Shown here: positions 37,265-45,038 of the stretch, piece after piece
Position numbering within the stretch: the stretch's first letter is position 1
How the letters are laid out: the number at the start of each line of letters is the position of its first letter
Origin: Flavobacteriales bacterium
GTDB lineage: Bacteria; Bacteroidota; Bacteroidia; Flavobacteriales_E; Vicingaceae
Direction of reading: 5' to 3'
DNA: 64,000 nucleotides
Assembly: GCA_002401955.1 (NCBI GenBank)
Contig: NVUQ01000005.1
Location: 1-64,000 of the forward strand
The notes under the pieces: generated by a model
Told to the model about the DNA's origin: nothing
Database searches by the model: none
What the model saw: the letters and a program-made list of their open reading frames with translations, nothing else
Translations under genes and position numbers: made by a program

Positions 37265-37275
37265 TTCTTAAAAAA

Positions 37276-37496
37276 AACTAACTCTACTTAGTCTTTTATA
37301 AAACGACTGTGGGTTAACCCGTTATCAGTTTTTATTTCTAAAATGTATAATCCTTTAATTAAGTGAGCTACATTAATAGTCGTATTAGTTAATCTCTTAG
37401 TTTCAACTATTTTTCCTGTAACATCAATAATTTTAATCGTTTCTATATTTTCTTCTGTATCTATTGTGATTTGATAAGATGTTGGGTTTGGGTAAA
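37276..37496 (-). repeat. C-terminal-domain duplication, copy 1
   Basis: 221 bp covering the 3' flank AACTAACTCTACTTA and the T9SS-domain coding sequence. Copy 2 is 38821-39041; I find a single difference (T/C, in the AAGTGAGCnACATT segment). Such identity next to unrelated upstream domains implies recent duplication or gene conversion. Confidence 0.95.
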
Positions 37497-38595
37497 TGCT
37501 TATGTTTTGAGTTGCTATTTCATTAATACTTGTTGCACAATTGGTGCTAAAACTTGCTCCAGCATCAATATTTGTCCAATTCGTTGTACTGTATGAAGCG
37601 TCATCTACATTGATGCAGGTTAGGCTAGGATTATTCGTTGCCTTAAAATTATTACTTATATAGTTAGTGTTATTACCATTTGCTACATCCAATATAACTA
37701 GCTGATTGTCATGACAAAGCAATTCTGTCATCATAGCATTCAGTGTTAAGTCTAGAGTTGTTATCGTGTTTCCATTACAGTATAGAGAGGATAAGTTTGT
37801 ATTAAGGGAAACGTCAACAGCGGATAATTGATTATCAGCACATAATATTGCCGTCAAACCTGGATTCGACACGGTGCTTATGGTTGACAACTGGTTCTGA
37901 CCACAAGATAAATATATTAAATCTACATTCGATGTAATATCCAAAGAGGAGATGCTATTATCTTCACAACCTAACTTTGTCAAAATGGTATTATTTGAAA
38001 CTGACAAGCTTGATAATAAATTGTTTCCGCAATACAATATATCTAATACTGTATTAGATAATAAACCTATCGTTGAGACTTGATTGTTTCTAAAATCTAA
38101 TTCATCTAGCACATTGTTTGAAGTTACATTAAGACTGGTTAAAAGGTTGTCTGAACAAACTAATTTGGTCAATAAAGTATTTGTTGAAATATCCAAATTC
38201 GTTAATTGATTCCCCCAACATAATAATTGAGTGAGCGCGGTATTGGTTGACACGTTTAAACTCGTTAATTGGTTTGATTGACACGCTAACACTACCAATG
38301 CTGTATTTGAGCTAACATCTAGATTAGTTAGAGAGTTCCCACTACAATAAAAACTGAGTACTGATGTGAAAGCTTCTAATCCCGTAAAATCAGTAATGGA
38401 TAAATTAGGACACCAAATACCCCCTGTAAAAGAAGTTGCTTCAATTACTTGTATTTCTGAATCACCACTAGTATTAATGGCTGCATTCCCAACCAAATAG
38501 GCTTTAAAGTTAGCATCTGGTATGTTTACGTTTTGTGCCTTAGCCCCAAAGTCAAATGCTGTAATTGTGATAATACTTAGTAAGATTCTTTTCAT
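37288..38595 (-). CDS. Leucine-rich-repeat T9SS surface protein
   Basis: 435 residues. Signal peptide MKRILLSIITITAFDFGAKAQ, then about a dozen repeats of 21 residues with the pattern LxCxxNQLTSLNVSTNTALTxL (for example LVCSDNLLTSLNVTSNNVLDEL), a bacterial leucine-rich-repeat fold with a Cys or Asn ladder. A type A T9SS domain (SIYPNPTSYQITIDTEENIETIKI ... TDNGLTHSRFIKD) ends it. Its last 221 bp, counting a short 3' flank, differ from those of the LamG gene by one base, and its 5' end matches the FG-GAP gene. So the gene is a mosaic with a unique middle. Preceded by LytTR-type site B. Confidence 0.85.
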   Translation of the reverse strand: MKRILLSIITITAFDFGAKAQNVNIPDANFKAYLVGNAAINTSGDSEIQVIEATSFTGGIWCPNLSITDFTGLEAFTSVLSFYCSGNSLTNLDVSSNTALVVLACQSNQLTSLNVSTNTALTQLLCWGNQLTNLDISTNTLLTKLVCSDNLLTSLNVTSNNVLDELDFRNNQVSTIGLLSNTVLDILYCGNNLLSSLSVSNNTILTKLGCEDNSISSLDITSNVDLIYLSCGQNQLSTISTVSNPGLTAILCADNQLSAVDVSLNTNLSSLYCNGNTITTLDLTLNAMMTELLCHDNQLVILDVANGNNTNYISNNFKATNNPSLTCINVDDASYSTTNWTNIDAGASFSTNCATSINEIATQNISIYPNPTSYQITIDTEENIETIKIIDVTGKIVETKRLTNTTINVAHLIKGLYILEIKTDNGLTHSRFIKD

Positions 38596-38623
38596 AGTAT
38601 TTTGCTTTAAATGAATAATAACT

Positions 38624-38693
38624 TAAAATTAGCGACAACCTGAATGGTTTACCGAAATAACTTTACGGGGAGCAATTTGAGTTTATGAACGGT
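38624..38693 (-). promoter_or_regulatory. LytTR-type operator B and promoter
   Basis: ACCGTTCATAAA at 38693, GCTCCCCGTAAA 20 bp on, 27 bp, then TAATTTTA at 38631-38624. The sequence between operator and -7 element differs from copy A yet has the same length. Controls the leucine-rich-repeat gene. Confidence 0.75.
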
Positions 38694-38772
38694 AAATTTG
38701 TACTGTTTAAATCTAAATATTGTAACTTTAATTATCCGATATTTGGTGGCACAAATGATATCTTTATTCAAT

Positions 38773-38808
38773 AAAAAAGCCGAACTCCATTTACTGAAGC
38801 TCGGCCTT
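38773..38808 (-). terminator. Cassette B hairpin
   Basis: GGCCGAGCTTCAG / TGGAGTTCGGCTTTTTT on the minus strand, a stem with two G-U type pairs and a T-run, after the LamG gene. Confidence 0.75.
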
Positions 38809-38820
38809 TATATGAAAAAC

Positions 38821-39041
38821 AACTAACTCTACTTAGTCTTTTATAAAACGACTGTGGGTTAACCCGTTATCAGTTTTTATTTCTAAAATGTATAATCCTT
38901 TAATTAAGTGAGCCACATTAATAGTCGTATTAGTTAATCTCTTAGTTTCAACTATTTTTCCTGTAACATCAATAATTTTAATCGTTTCTATATTTTCTTC
39001 TGTATCTATTGTGATTTGATAAGATGTTGGGTTTGGGTAAA
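38821..39041 (-). repeat. C-terminal-domain duplication, copy 2
   Basis: Partner of 37276-37496, same length and one base different. The 15-bp 3' flank AACTAACTCTACTTA also occurs at 41028-41042, next to cassette C, where the neighbouring gene is no longer a T9SS gene. Confidence 0.95.
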
Positions 39042-40803
39042 CAGAAAAGCTAGTTGCAGCCGTTTGTTCATTTATTCCTGTTGATGTTACCGTAACTGTA
39101 GCTGTTTGGGTCATTTGAATGCTCCAAGAAGGACCTCCAGTACTACGACAAGGAATTGCTGCTGAGCTAACTACTTTCCAGTCTGTTGCAGGATCCATGT
39201 TCGTAAGTGTAGCATCATTGTTACCAAGCTCATCAGTTGCAGTTAAGCCACTTGTATTATTAAATTTATAAAAAGCTTCTAAACCACTTTCAGTACCTGT
39301 TAAACAACTGTACATATTAGCATTAATTTCGGAAGAAGTTCTTGCAGTACTCCAAATTCTATAATCATCTAACTGACCTTTAAAATATTTAGGTCCCCAG
39401 CTTGGTGTAAACGCATTACTTTTAATATATCCTATGTTAATTTCAGCACTTGTTGACATTAAAGGTGCAGCATTAGATTGGCTACCTTGAGAAACACCAT
39501 CATAAAATACTTTTATAGTAGAACCATCAAACACTACAGCCAAATGGTACCAAACGTTGTTAGGTGGGTCAGGAAATGATGCACCTTGAACTGCCCCTCC
39601 ATTACCTCTATTATGCACAACAACCATATCATTTGTTCCTTTTTGCACATATACTTCAATATCACTTCCTACAGCATCTCCAGCAAAAAATATAGGGTAA
39701 TATGCAGCATTTCCTGGTAGTGGAGATTTTACCCAAGCTTCTAAACTATAAGAATTGTTGTATTGAAAATTTGTAGGAATAGTAGTAGATAAATAATCAT
39801 TAGAGCCATCAAAATCTAACCCATTACCAATACCTGTTCCACCCGGAATGGCAGCAGACTCAACGATAATCCAGTCTGTTGCAGGATCCATGTTGGTGAG
39901 AGTAGCATCGTTAGATCCTACTTCATCAGTTGCAGTTGAACCAGTCGCATCATTAAATGTATAAAAAGTTTCTAATCCAGTTTCAGAACCAGTTAAAGAA
40001 TTATGCATGTTAGCATTAATTTCTGATGATGTTCTTGCTGTACTCCATATTCTATAATCGTCTAATTTTCCTGTAAAAGCTGCAGGGTTCCCTCCTCCAG
40101 CACTCCAAGGACTACTAAAAATATCTCCAATCGTAATGCTAGCTCCACTCGTTTGAAGAGGTGTAACATTAGATTGGATACCTTGAGAAACACCATCGTA
40201 AAATGCCTCTATGGTAGAACCATTAAAAACTACAGCTAAATGATACCAAACGTTGTTAGGTGGATCAGGAAATGTTGCACCTTGAAGTGTCCCTCCATTA
40301 CCTCTATTATGAGCAACAACTAAGTCGTTAGTATTTTTTTGCACATAAATCTCAATATCATCGGCTACCGCTGTTCCAACAAAAAATATAGGGGAGTGAC
40401 CTGTATTTCCTGGGAGTGGTGATTTTACCCAAGCTTCAATAGTATATGAAGTGTTGTATGGGAAGTTTGTTGGTAAAGAAGCTGTAAGGTAATCATTACT
40501 TCCATCAAATTCTAAACCAACACTGTTAGTACTTTCGGTGTAAATATTAAATGTTTCTGTGGCTGTTAATATTCCTGTGTTAAACGATATATCGTTGCCA
40601 TTACCAGGAATTGGTCCAGCTATTACTGTATTACTACTGTTTCTTAAAGAGTAATTTACTCCTTGCTGAGAACCAGTTGTAGAAATTGTACTGCTTTGTG
40701 ATGCTGTTATTGAAGCAGGTGTTGCAGTTACAGCTACATCTGTAATTTGAGCATTTATATTAAATGCTGAAATAATTAACATACTTAGTAAAATTTTTTT
40801 CAT
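38833..40803 (-). CDS. Two-LamG-domain T9SS surface protein
   Basis: 656 residues. Signal peptide MKKILLSMLIISAFNINAQ. Two concanavalin/LamG domains at about 95-310 and 330-550 are internal duplicates (GLEFDGSNDYLTASLPTNFPYN / GLDFDGSNDYLSTTIPTNFQYN; GSTIEAFYDGVSQG / GSTIKVFYDGVSQG; DDYRIWSTARTSSEINANM in both). LamG domains usually bind sugars or proteins. The T9SS domain is identical at the protein level to that of the leucine-rich-repeat protein. Preceded by LytTR-type site C. Likely a surface binding protein in the same regulon. Confidence 0.87.
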   Translation of the reverse strand: MKKILLSMLIISAFNINAQITDVAVTATPASITASQSSTISTTGSQQGVNYSLRNSSNTVIAGPIPGNGNDISFNTGILTATETFNIYTESTNSVGLEFDGSNDYLTASLPTNFPYNTSYTIEAWVKSPLPGNTGHSPIFFVGTAVADDIEIYVQKNTNDLVVAHNRGNGGTLQGATFPDPPNNVWYHLAVVFNGSTIEAFYDGVSQGIQSNVTPLQTSGASITIGDIFSSPWSAGGGNPAAFTGKLDDYRIWSTARTSSEINANMHNSLTGSETGLETFYTFNDATGSTATDEVGSNDATLTNMDPATDWIIVESAAIPGGTGIGNGLDFDGSNDYLSTTIPTNFQYNNSYSLEAWVKSPLPGNAAYYPIFFAGDAVGSDIEVYVQKGTNDMVVVHNRGNGGAVQGASFPDPPNNVWYHLAVVFDGSTIKVFYDGVSQGSQSNAAPLMSTSAEINIGYIKSNAFTPSWGPKYFKGQLDDYRIWSTARTSSEINANMYSCLTGTESGLEAFYKFNNTSGLTATDELGNNDATLTNMDPATDWKVVSSAAIPCRSTGGPSWSIQMTQTATVTVTSTGINEQTAATSFSVYPNPTSYQITIDTEENIETIKIIDVTGKIVETKRLTNTTINVAHLIKGLYILEIKTDNGLTHSRFIKD

Positions 40804-40830
40804 GTTTTTAGTTTTAAATGAATAATAATT

Positions 40831-40900
40831 TAAAACTACCTACTACTTTAAGTTTTTATCGAAATAACTTTACGGGGAGCAATTTGAGTTTACGAACGGT
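40831..40900 (-). promoter_or_regulatory. LytTR-type operator C and promoter
   Basis: ACCGTTCGTAAA at 40900, GCTCCCCGTAAA 20 bp on, 27 bp, then TAGTTTTA at 40838-40831. Controls the LamG gene. Confidence 0.75.
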
Positions 40901-40980
40901 AAATTTGTACTGTTTAAATCTAAATATTGTAACTTTAATTAGCCGATATTTGGTGGCACAAATGATATCTTTATTCAATA

Positions 40981-41016
40981 AAAAAGCCGAACTCCATTTA
41001 CTGAAGCCCGGCCTTT
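40981..41016 (-). terminator. Cassette C hairpin
   Basis: GGCCGGGCTTCAG / TGGAGTTCGGCTTTTT on the minus strand, after the 449-residue protein gene. Confidence 0.7.
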
Positions 41017-41059
41017 CTTTGAAAAAAAACTAACTCTACTTAATAATTTGAATTAAATT

Positions 41060-42409
41060 TTATTTGGCATGTTCACATTTTAATTTAAACGGTGCTCCTA
41101 AAATTCCATCAAAATAAACTGTTAAATATTTACTACCATCATATTCTTGTGCAAAAACTGCATCATGATAGCTACAAAGTCCATCAGGTCTAGTCATTAC
41201 AATAACTCCTTTAATTGCTCTTGCTGTTTGAATACCACTAACTTTATGTCTTCTAATTCCCCAATCAGCACCAGAAAAATATACTCTTGTAAGTGTTTCT
41301 TTCCAGCTGTATTTTGCTGCAAAACCCTTAGCAGCTGTTAATGCTTGAGCTTCTAATTTAGCATCTACTAAACCTCTTTTTGGAAGTCTTCTGTTGGCGA
41401 TGTTTTTACTTTCTTTATCAGCTCTTCGCTTATCTTCAGCCGTTTTAATCTTTTTAGTCCAGGCAGCAACTTTGGAGTCTATTTCTTTTTGCTCACTTTC
41501 ACTGTTCAATAAACCTCTTACCACTTGTTTGTCCATAGCATACAGGTTGTATTGATCGTATTTTCCCCAAAGCTGTGTTCCTAACGCACCACTTTTGTAT
41601 CGTGTCCAAATTAATACCCCAGGTTTATCAACATAAATATATCTGTGTAAATTAAGACTAGCATCGGTATAAACATCTACTCCAGCAATTTTACTAAATT
41701 CAGGCATGTGAATAAAAGTAGTTGTTCCTCCTGCCTTTCTTAAAATTTTCTTTTCAGCTCCTGCTTCAAACGTTATTTCAATTTCACCGTAAGCTTTCCC
41801 TGAAAATTTAACAGGAGTTGCAGCAGAATAAGTTCCATTACCTCCTTTAGATGGCCCTGATGATGAAGGTGCTAAAATCTTATTAGATAAATCAATGGCA
41901 TAAGCTTCTGCTTTTGCTTTAGTCATCGATTTTGCTTTCGATGCATCTGAGCTATAAAAGTTACTAAATGCAAACTTACCAAACGGTGCTTTACCTAATT
42001 GTTTGTCAGGCATTACCGAAACCCAGCTGTTTTCATCATATTCAATTACATAAATACCTGCTGTAGTAAAATATATTTTTTTACTTAACATTTTACTCGG
42101 CTCATCTTGATAAGTGTAGGGTGCTCCATTAATGGCGATAATCTTTTTGCCATTAAGTTCTCCTTCTTCCGCCTGCACTTTAGTTTTTCCTCTTTCAGCT
42201 TCCATTAAATAAAGGGTTGTACCTCCTTTAGTAGTAGAGCCTGTTGTTGTACTTGTTTTAGCAGGAGTACTAGTTTTAGCAGGAGTACTTGATTTAGCTT
42301 TAGCAGCAGCAGCTTTAGCCTTTAGTTTGTCCTTGAAAGATTGAGCGTAACAATCATTTACTGTTAGTGATGTTGTTGCAATCAATGTTGCAATAATTAG
42401 ATTTTTCAT
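41060..42409 (-). CDS. Secreted protein of unknown family
   Basis: 449 residues with signal peptide MKNLIIATLIATTSLTVNDCYAQ. A low-complexity linker rich in Lys, Ala, Ser and Thr (AAAAKAKSSTPAKTSTPAKTSTTTGS) follows, then a beta-rich globular part (TTLYLMEAERGKTKVQAEEGELNGKKIIAING...) and a Lys-rich helical stretch near 315-340. The end contains YHDAVFAQEYDG and two late Cys residues (LCSYHD, LKCEHAK). No T9SS domain and no family I recognise. It has its own LytTR-type operator with the same geometry as the T9SS genes, with a perfect -7 element, so it is a member of the regulon. It may occupy the place of a lost T9SS gene. Confidence 0.7.
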   Translation of the reverse strand: MKNLIIATLIATTSLTVNDCYAQSFKDKLKAKAAAAKAKSSTPAKTSTPAKTSTTTGSTTKGGTTLYLMEAERGKTKVQAEEGELNGKKIIAINGAPYTYQDEPSKMLSKKIYFTTAGIYVIEYDENSWVSVMPDKQLGKAPFGKFAFSNFYSSDASKAKSMTKAKAEAYAIDLSNKILAPSSSGPSKGGNGTYSAATPVKFSGKAYGEIEITFEAGAEKKILRKAGGTTTFIHMPEFSKIAGVDVYTDASLNLHRYIYVDKPGVLIWTRYKSGALGTQLWGKYDQYNLYAMDKQVVRGLLNSESEQKEIDSKVAAWTKKIKTAEDKRRADKESKNIANRRLPKRGLVDAKLEAQALTAAKGFAAKYSWKETLTRVYFSGADWGIRRHKVSGIQTARAIKGVIVMTRPDGLCSYHDAVFAQEYDGSKYLTVYFDGILGAPFKLKCEHAK

Positions 42410-42786
42410 ATGTTTTTTTTTAAGTTATTGTATAAAATTAAATTTAATAAAAAGCCAATTTACATTGTTGCAAACCAGATTTTTAACGAACTAAAAATAC
42501 TAAAATATTTTTTTCATAGTTTTTGGTTTAAACTTAGACATGTACAAAACTATGTTTGATCTAGGTATAAACACCTTAAAACTTTACGAACAGCCATTTT
42601 ACTTTAGGAACGGACAGTTTTGTGTTTTTTAGAATGGGTTTTACCATATCAATGGTGGGAAATGTTCGTTTAATTTGTTTTTATCTTCTTTGAATGGGGT
42701 TTTTATTGATCAACAGACTCTTTAATAGTGGAGGTAATAATGTAGTGTCTATATTTATCAATATTAAATGTTCTTTTGATAATACC
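42410..42786. other. Spacer holding operator D
   Basis: 377 bp between the unknown secreted protein and the TPR kinase. It contains operator D and its promoter, implying a leader of about 130 nt before the ATG at 42409. The part between 42615 and 42786 has no recognisable structure; no terminator for the kinase was found. Confidence 0.5.
42545..42614 (-). promoter_or_regulatory. LytTR-type operator D and promoter
   Basis: TCCGTTCCTAAA at 42614 and GCTGTTCGTAAA exactly 20 bp on, 27 bp, then TAGTTTTG at 42552-42545, a full TAnnTTTG match. Unlike A-C this copy is not part of the duplicated cassette: the flanking sequence is unrelated, so the shared motif and spacing were kept or arose independently. 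Confidence 0.8.
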
Positions 42787-44661
42787 TTAAGCTTCTTTAA
42801 ACTTCATTTTAAACATAGTGCCAGGTTCTTTTAATCTTTCCATTGTTCCATTTAACTGTTCTGTAAAAATTTCAATTAACTCCTGTCCTAAAGAATGTAA
42901 ATTGTTTTCCTCATTTTTTGACATACCAATACCGTTATCGCCAATAATCATCTCAAATTCTCTTTTCCCCATCTCTTTTAATTCAAGAACAACTGTTCCT
43001 GTGTTTTGTTCATTAAAAGCATATTTAAAAGAGTTGGTCATTATTTCATTAATAATCAATCCAAGAGGAACAATAGTTTCAGATTTAAATTTTACGTTTG
43101 GAATGCTCAGTTTTAAATCGATGTTATTCTGAAGTTTATGAGATGCTGCAATTTTTTTAACCAATAGATTGAGATAATCACTAATATCTATCTTAATAAA
43201 ATCTTTAGACTGATACATGCTTTCATGTATACTCGCCATTGTAAGTATGCGGTTTTGACATTCTTCAAACATCGATACAATTTTGGTATCATCTATCTTG
43301 TTCGATTGAAGCCTTAAAAGACTTCTAATAATTTGCATGTTATTTTTTACACGATGGTGAATTTCTTGCATCATATTTTCACGCATTTCTTTCTCTTTCT
43401 GTATGATACTTTTTTGTTTAGTAACTACTCGATATCGATAAAAAATAAAACCTATTGATATCACTAATAGACTAATTCCTAAACAAAGAAGAAGTAGTAA
43501 TGATTTACCGTTAGAAATTTTTAAGTTCTTAGCCTCAAGTTGAGCTTTGGAAACAGCTTCACTATGGGCAAGTATTATACTATCTTCAATAACTCTATTG
43601 TCATATTTATATTGATATTCTTGCTTAATTATGTCCTCTTTGCTTTGCTGATTTTTAATACTGTCAGACATTAGCCTATTTAACTGTATCATTTTTAAAG
43701 CGTTTTTATAATCACCTTTTTTAGAATATGCTAAGTATAAACTTTTAGAAGAAGATTCTATTTGTTTTACAAAACCAGATAACTGGGCTATTTCTAAAGC
43801 TATTTTGGCATGTTTTATTGCTTTTTGCTTGTTGTCAAGAGCTAAGTAAACACTACTAATTGCAATTTCAGTACTAGAGATACCCTCTTTGTCGTTAATT
43901 TTCTCAAAGATGATTAAACTTTCATGATGTAATGTTAGTGCTTTTTTGAATTGCCCTTCTTTCTTATAAACTTTACCTAGTTTGTTCGTAGCACTTGCAA
44001 ATCCAAGTCTGTTTCGATTATTATATGTTCCATCTGTATTTTTTATCGTTTTATACAATTCGATGGATTTCTCTAAAAATATTTTAGCAGAATCTAATAT
44101 TCCTTCACTAAAATAAATGTCTCCTATATTGTCGAGGGTAATAGCTAATCCTCTCTTATTATTACTGGCTTTTTTTATAACTAGACTTTTACTATAATAC
44201 TCAATAGCTTTTTCTAAATCTCCTTGTTCCTTATGTATCATTCCTAAATTGTTTAACACAGAGGAGATGCCAGGTTTATATCCTTTTTCTCCTTTGTTAT
44301 CTATAGAATTTTCATAAAGTGATAATGCAAGTAAATAATATTTTGTAGCTTTTTTGTAATCTCCTCTTAAATAGAAAGATGCACCCTGTGTTGTTCTTGC
44401 ACTTGCCATATTTCTTTTAAGCCCTTTTGATTTGGCGTAGTTATAATATTTTTCTGCATAATAAAATGCACTATCCGGATTTGAAAACAGGTAAACATCC
44501 CAAGCTAATTTATCCAATGCAATCATTCGATTTGCATCTAGTTCAGATCCATCTTTCCAAATAGCATATAAACTATCACGTTTTTTATCGGTTTCATTAG
44601 GCCTGTCCTGTGAAATGGAGAGGATAGGAATTAACAACAATAAGAAAAAAAAACACTTCAT
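42787..44661 (-). CDS. TPR sensor histidine kinase (HisKA_2 type)
   Basis: 624 residues. Signal peptide MKCFFFLLLLIPILSIS, then about seven tetratricopeptide repeats in the periplasm (residues 60-340; SVLNNLGMIHKEQGDLEKAIEYYSKSL is typical), a transmembrane helix at about 385-407 and a cytoplasmic kinase. The phospho-acceptor motif EIHHRVKNNMQIIRSLLRLQS is of the HisKA_2/HWE-like class, and the ATPase domain has NEIMTNSFKYAF and GDNGIGM. No response regulator is adjacent; the only regulator in the window is the LytTR protein at 56.5 kb, which normally pairs with LytS-type kinases. It sits between the regulon genes and the lanthipeptide transporter genes. Confidence 0.85.
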   Translation of the reverse strand: MKCFFFLLLLIPILSISQDRPNETDKKRDSLYAIWKDGSELDANRMIALDKLAWDVYLFSNPDSAFYYAEKYYNYAKSKGLKRNMASARTTQGASFYLRGDYKKATKYYLLALSLYENSIDNKGEKGYKPGISSVLNNLGMIHKEQGDLEKAIEYYSKSLVIKKASNNKRGLAITLDNIGDIYFSEGILDSAKIFLEKSIELYKTIKNTDGTYNNRNRLGFASATNKLGKVYKKEGQFKKALTLHHESLIIFEKINDKEGISSTEIAISSVYLALDNKQKAIKHAKIALEIAQLSGFVKQIESSSKSLYLAYSKKGDYKNALKMIQLNRLMSDSIKNQQSKEDIIKQEYQYKYDNRVIEDSIILAHSEAVSKAQLEAKNLKISNGKSLLLLLCLGISLLVISIGFIFYRYRVVTKQKSIIQKEKEMRENMMQEIHHRVKNNMQIIRSLLRLQSNKIDDTKIVSMFEECQNRILTMASIHESMYQSKDFIKIDISDYLNLLVKKIAASHKLQNNIDLKLSIPNVKFKSETIVPLGLIINEIMTNSFKYAFNEQNTGTVVLELKEMGKREFEMIIGDNGIGMSKNEENNLHSLGQELIEIFTEQLNGTMERLKEPGTMFKMKFKEA

Positions 44662-44879
44662 AGCATAGGGAGTTTTACCATATATTTTATACGAAAATTT
44701 TGCTAAAAAGATTGGTAATATAAAATTATAACTGCTATTAGCAATGGAAAATCATCTAAAAAGCGAAGTAAAATTATTTCTTGAATGGAGAATGAAGAAT
44801 GAAGAATGAAGAATGGAGAATTAAGAATTATGAGTTAAGATTGGAGAATAGAGAAGGGAAAATAATTATTTTTACCTAA
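44662..44879. repeat. Purine-rich GAATGGAGAATGAAG tract (core 44782-44860)
   Basis: A run of degenerate words GAATGGAGAATGAAGAATGAAG... over about 80 bp in the spacer after the kinase start. The strand bias is opposite to the pyrimidine tract at 26.1 kb. No gene or promoter was resolved in this part of the spacer. Confidence 0.8.
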
Positions 44880-45005
44880 CCACTAACCACTAACCACTAA
44901 CCACTAACCACTAACCACTAACCACTAACCACTAACCACTAACCACTAACCACTAACCACTAACCACTAACCACTAAACACTAAACACTAAACACTAAAC
45001 ACTAA
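44880..45005. repeat. Heptamer array: 14 x CCACTAA plus 4 x ACACTAA
   Basis: An uninterrupted 126-bp array with a period of exactly 7 bp, changing from CCACTAA to ACACTAA after unit 14. It lies 33 bp past the HlyD stop codon. A short 2-copy repeat TCCAATCTCAAAT follows at 45010-45036. The period is out of phase with 3, so any translation would shift frame in each unit. Confidence 0.97.
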
Positions 45006-45038
45006 CTAATCTCCAATCTCAAATATCCAATCTCAAAT

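Larger units (their letters stand above)
37053..37265 (-). repeat. Promoter cassette copy A (213 bp)
   Basis: One of three near-identical spacers (others at 38596-38808 and 40804-41016). In transcription order each holds a terminator hairpin for the preceding gene, a LytTR-type operator, a -7 element and the leader of the next gene. Copies A and C also read as a plus-strand ORF of about 70 codons, but copy B has a stop, so the cassette is non-coding. Confidence 0.92.
38596..38808 (-). repeat. Promoter cassette copy B (213 bp)
   Basis: Same layout as copy A, with a diverged segment just upstream of the start codon (AGCGACAACC in place of CTACCCACTA) but the operator and the 27-bp spacing kept. 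The selective conservation of operator geometry is a sign of function. Confidence 0.92.
40804..41016 (-). repeat. Promoter cassette copy C (213 bp)
   Basis: Close to copy A over its whole length, with one base less near the start codon. Together with the flank AACTAACTCTACTTA it suggests the array once continued with another T9SS gene where the 449-residue protein now lies. Confidence 0.92.

Noticed and set aside
37068-41033. Plus-strand ORFs of 67 and 71 codons (MNNNLKLPTTLSFYR...) in cassettes A and C
   Set aside because: They arise from the duplicated promoter cassette. The third copy has an early stop, and the DNA is better explained by operator, promoter and terminator on the other strand.
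35367-41042. Composite transposon or insertion sequence carrying the surface-protein genes
   Set aside because: Repeats are direct and no transposase gene or terminal inverted repeat was found; tandem duplication is enough.
44880-45005. Telomere-like repeat or origin iterons
   Set aside because: A 7-bp array in a gene spacer with no replication genes, DnaA boxes or chromosome end nearby; simple slippage explains it.
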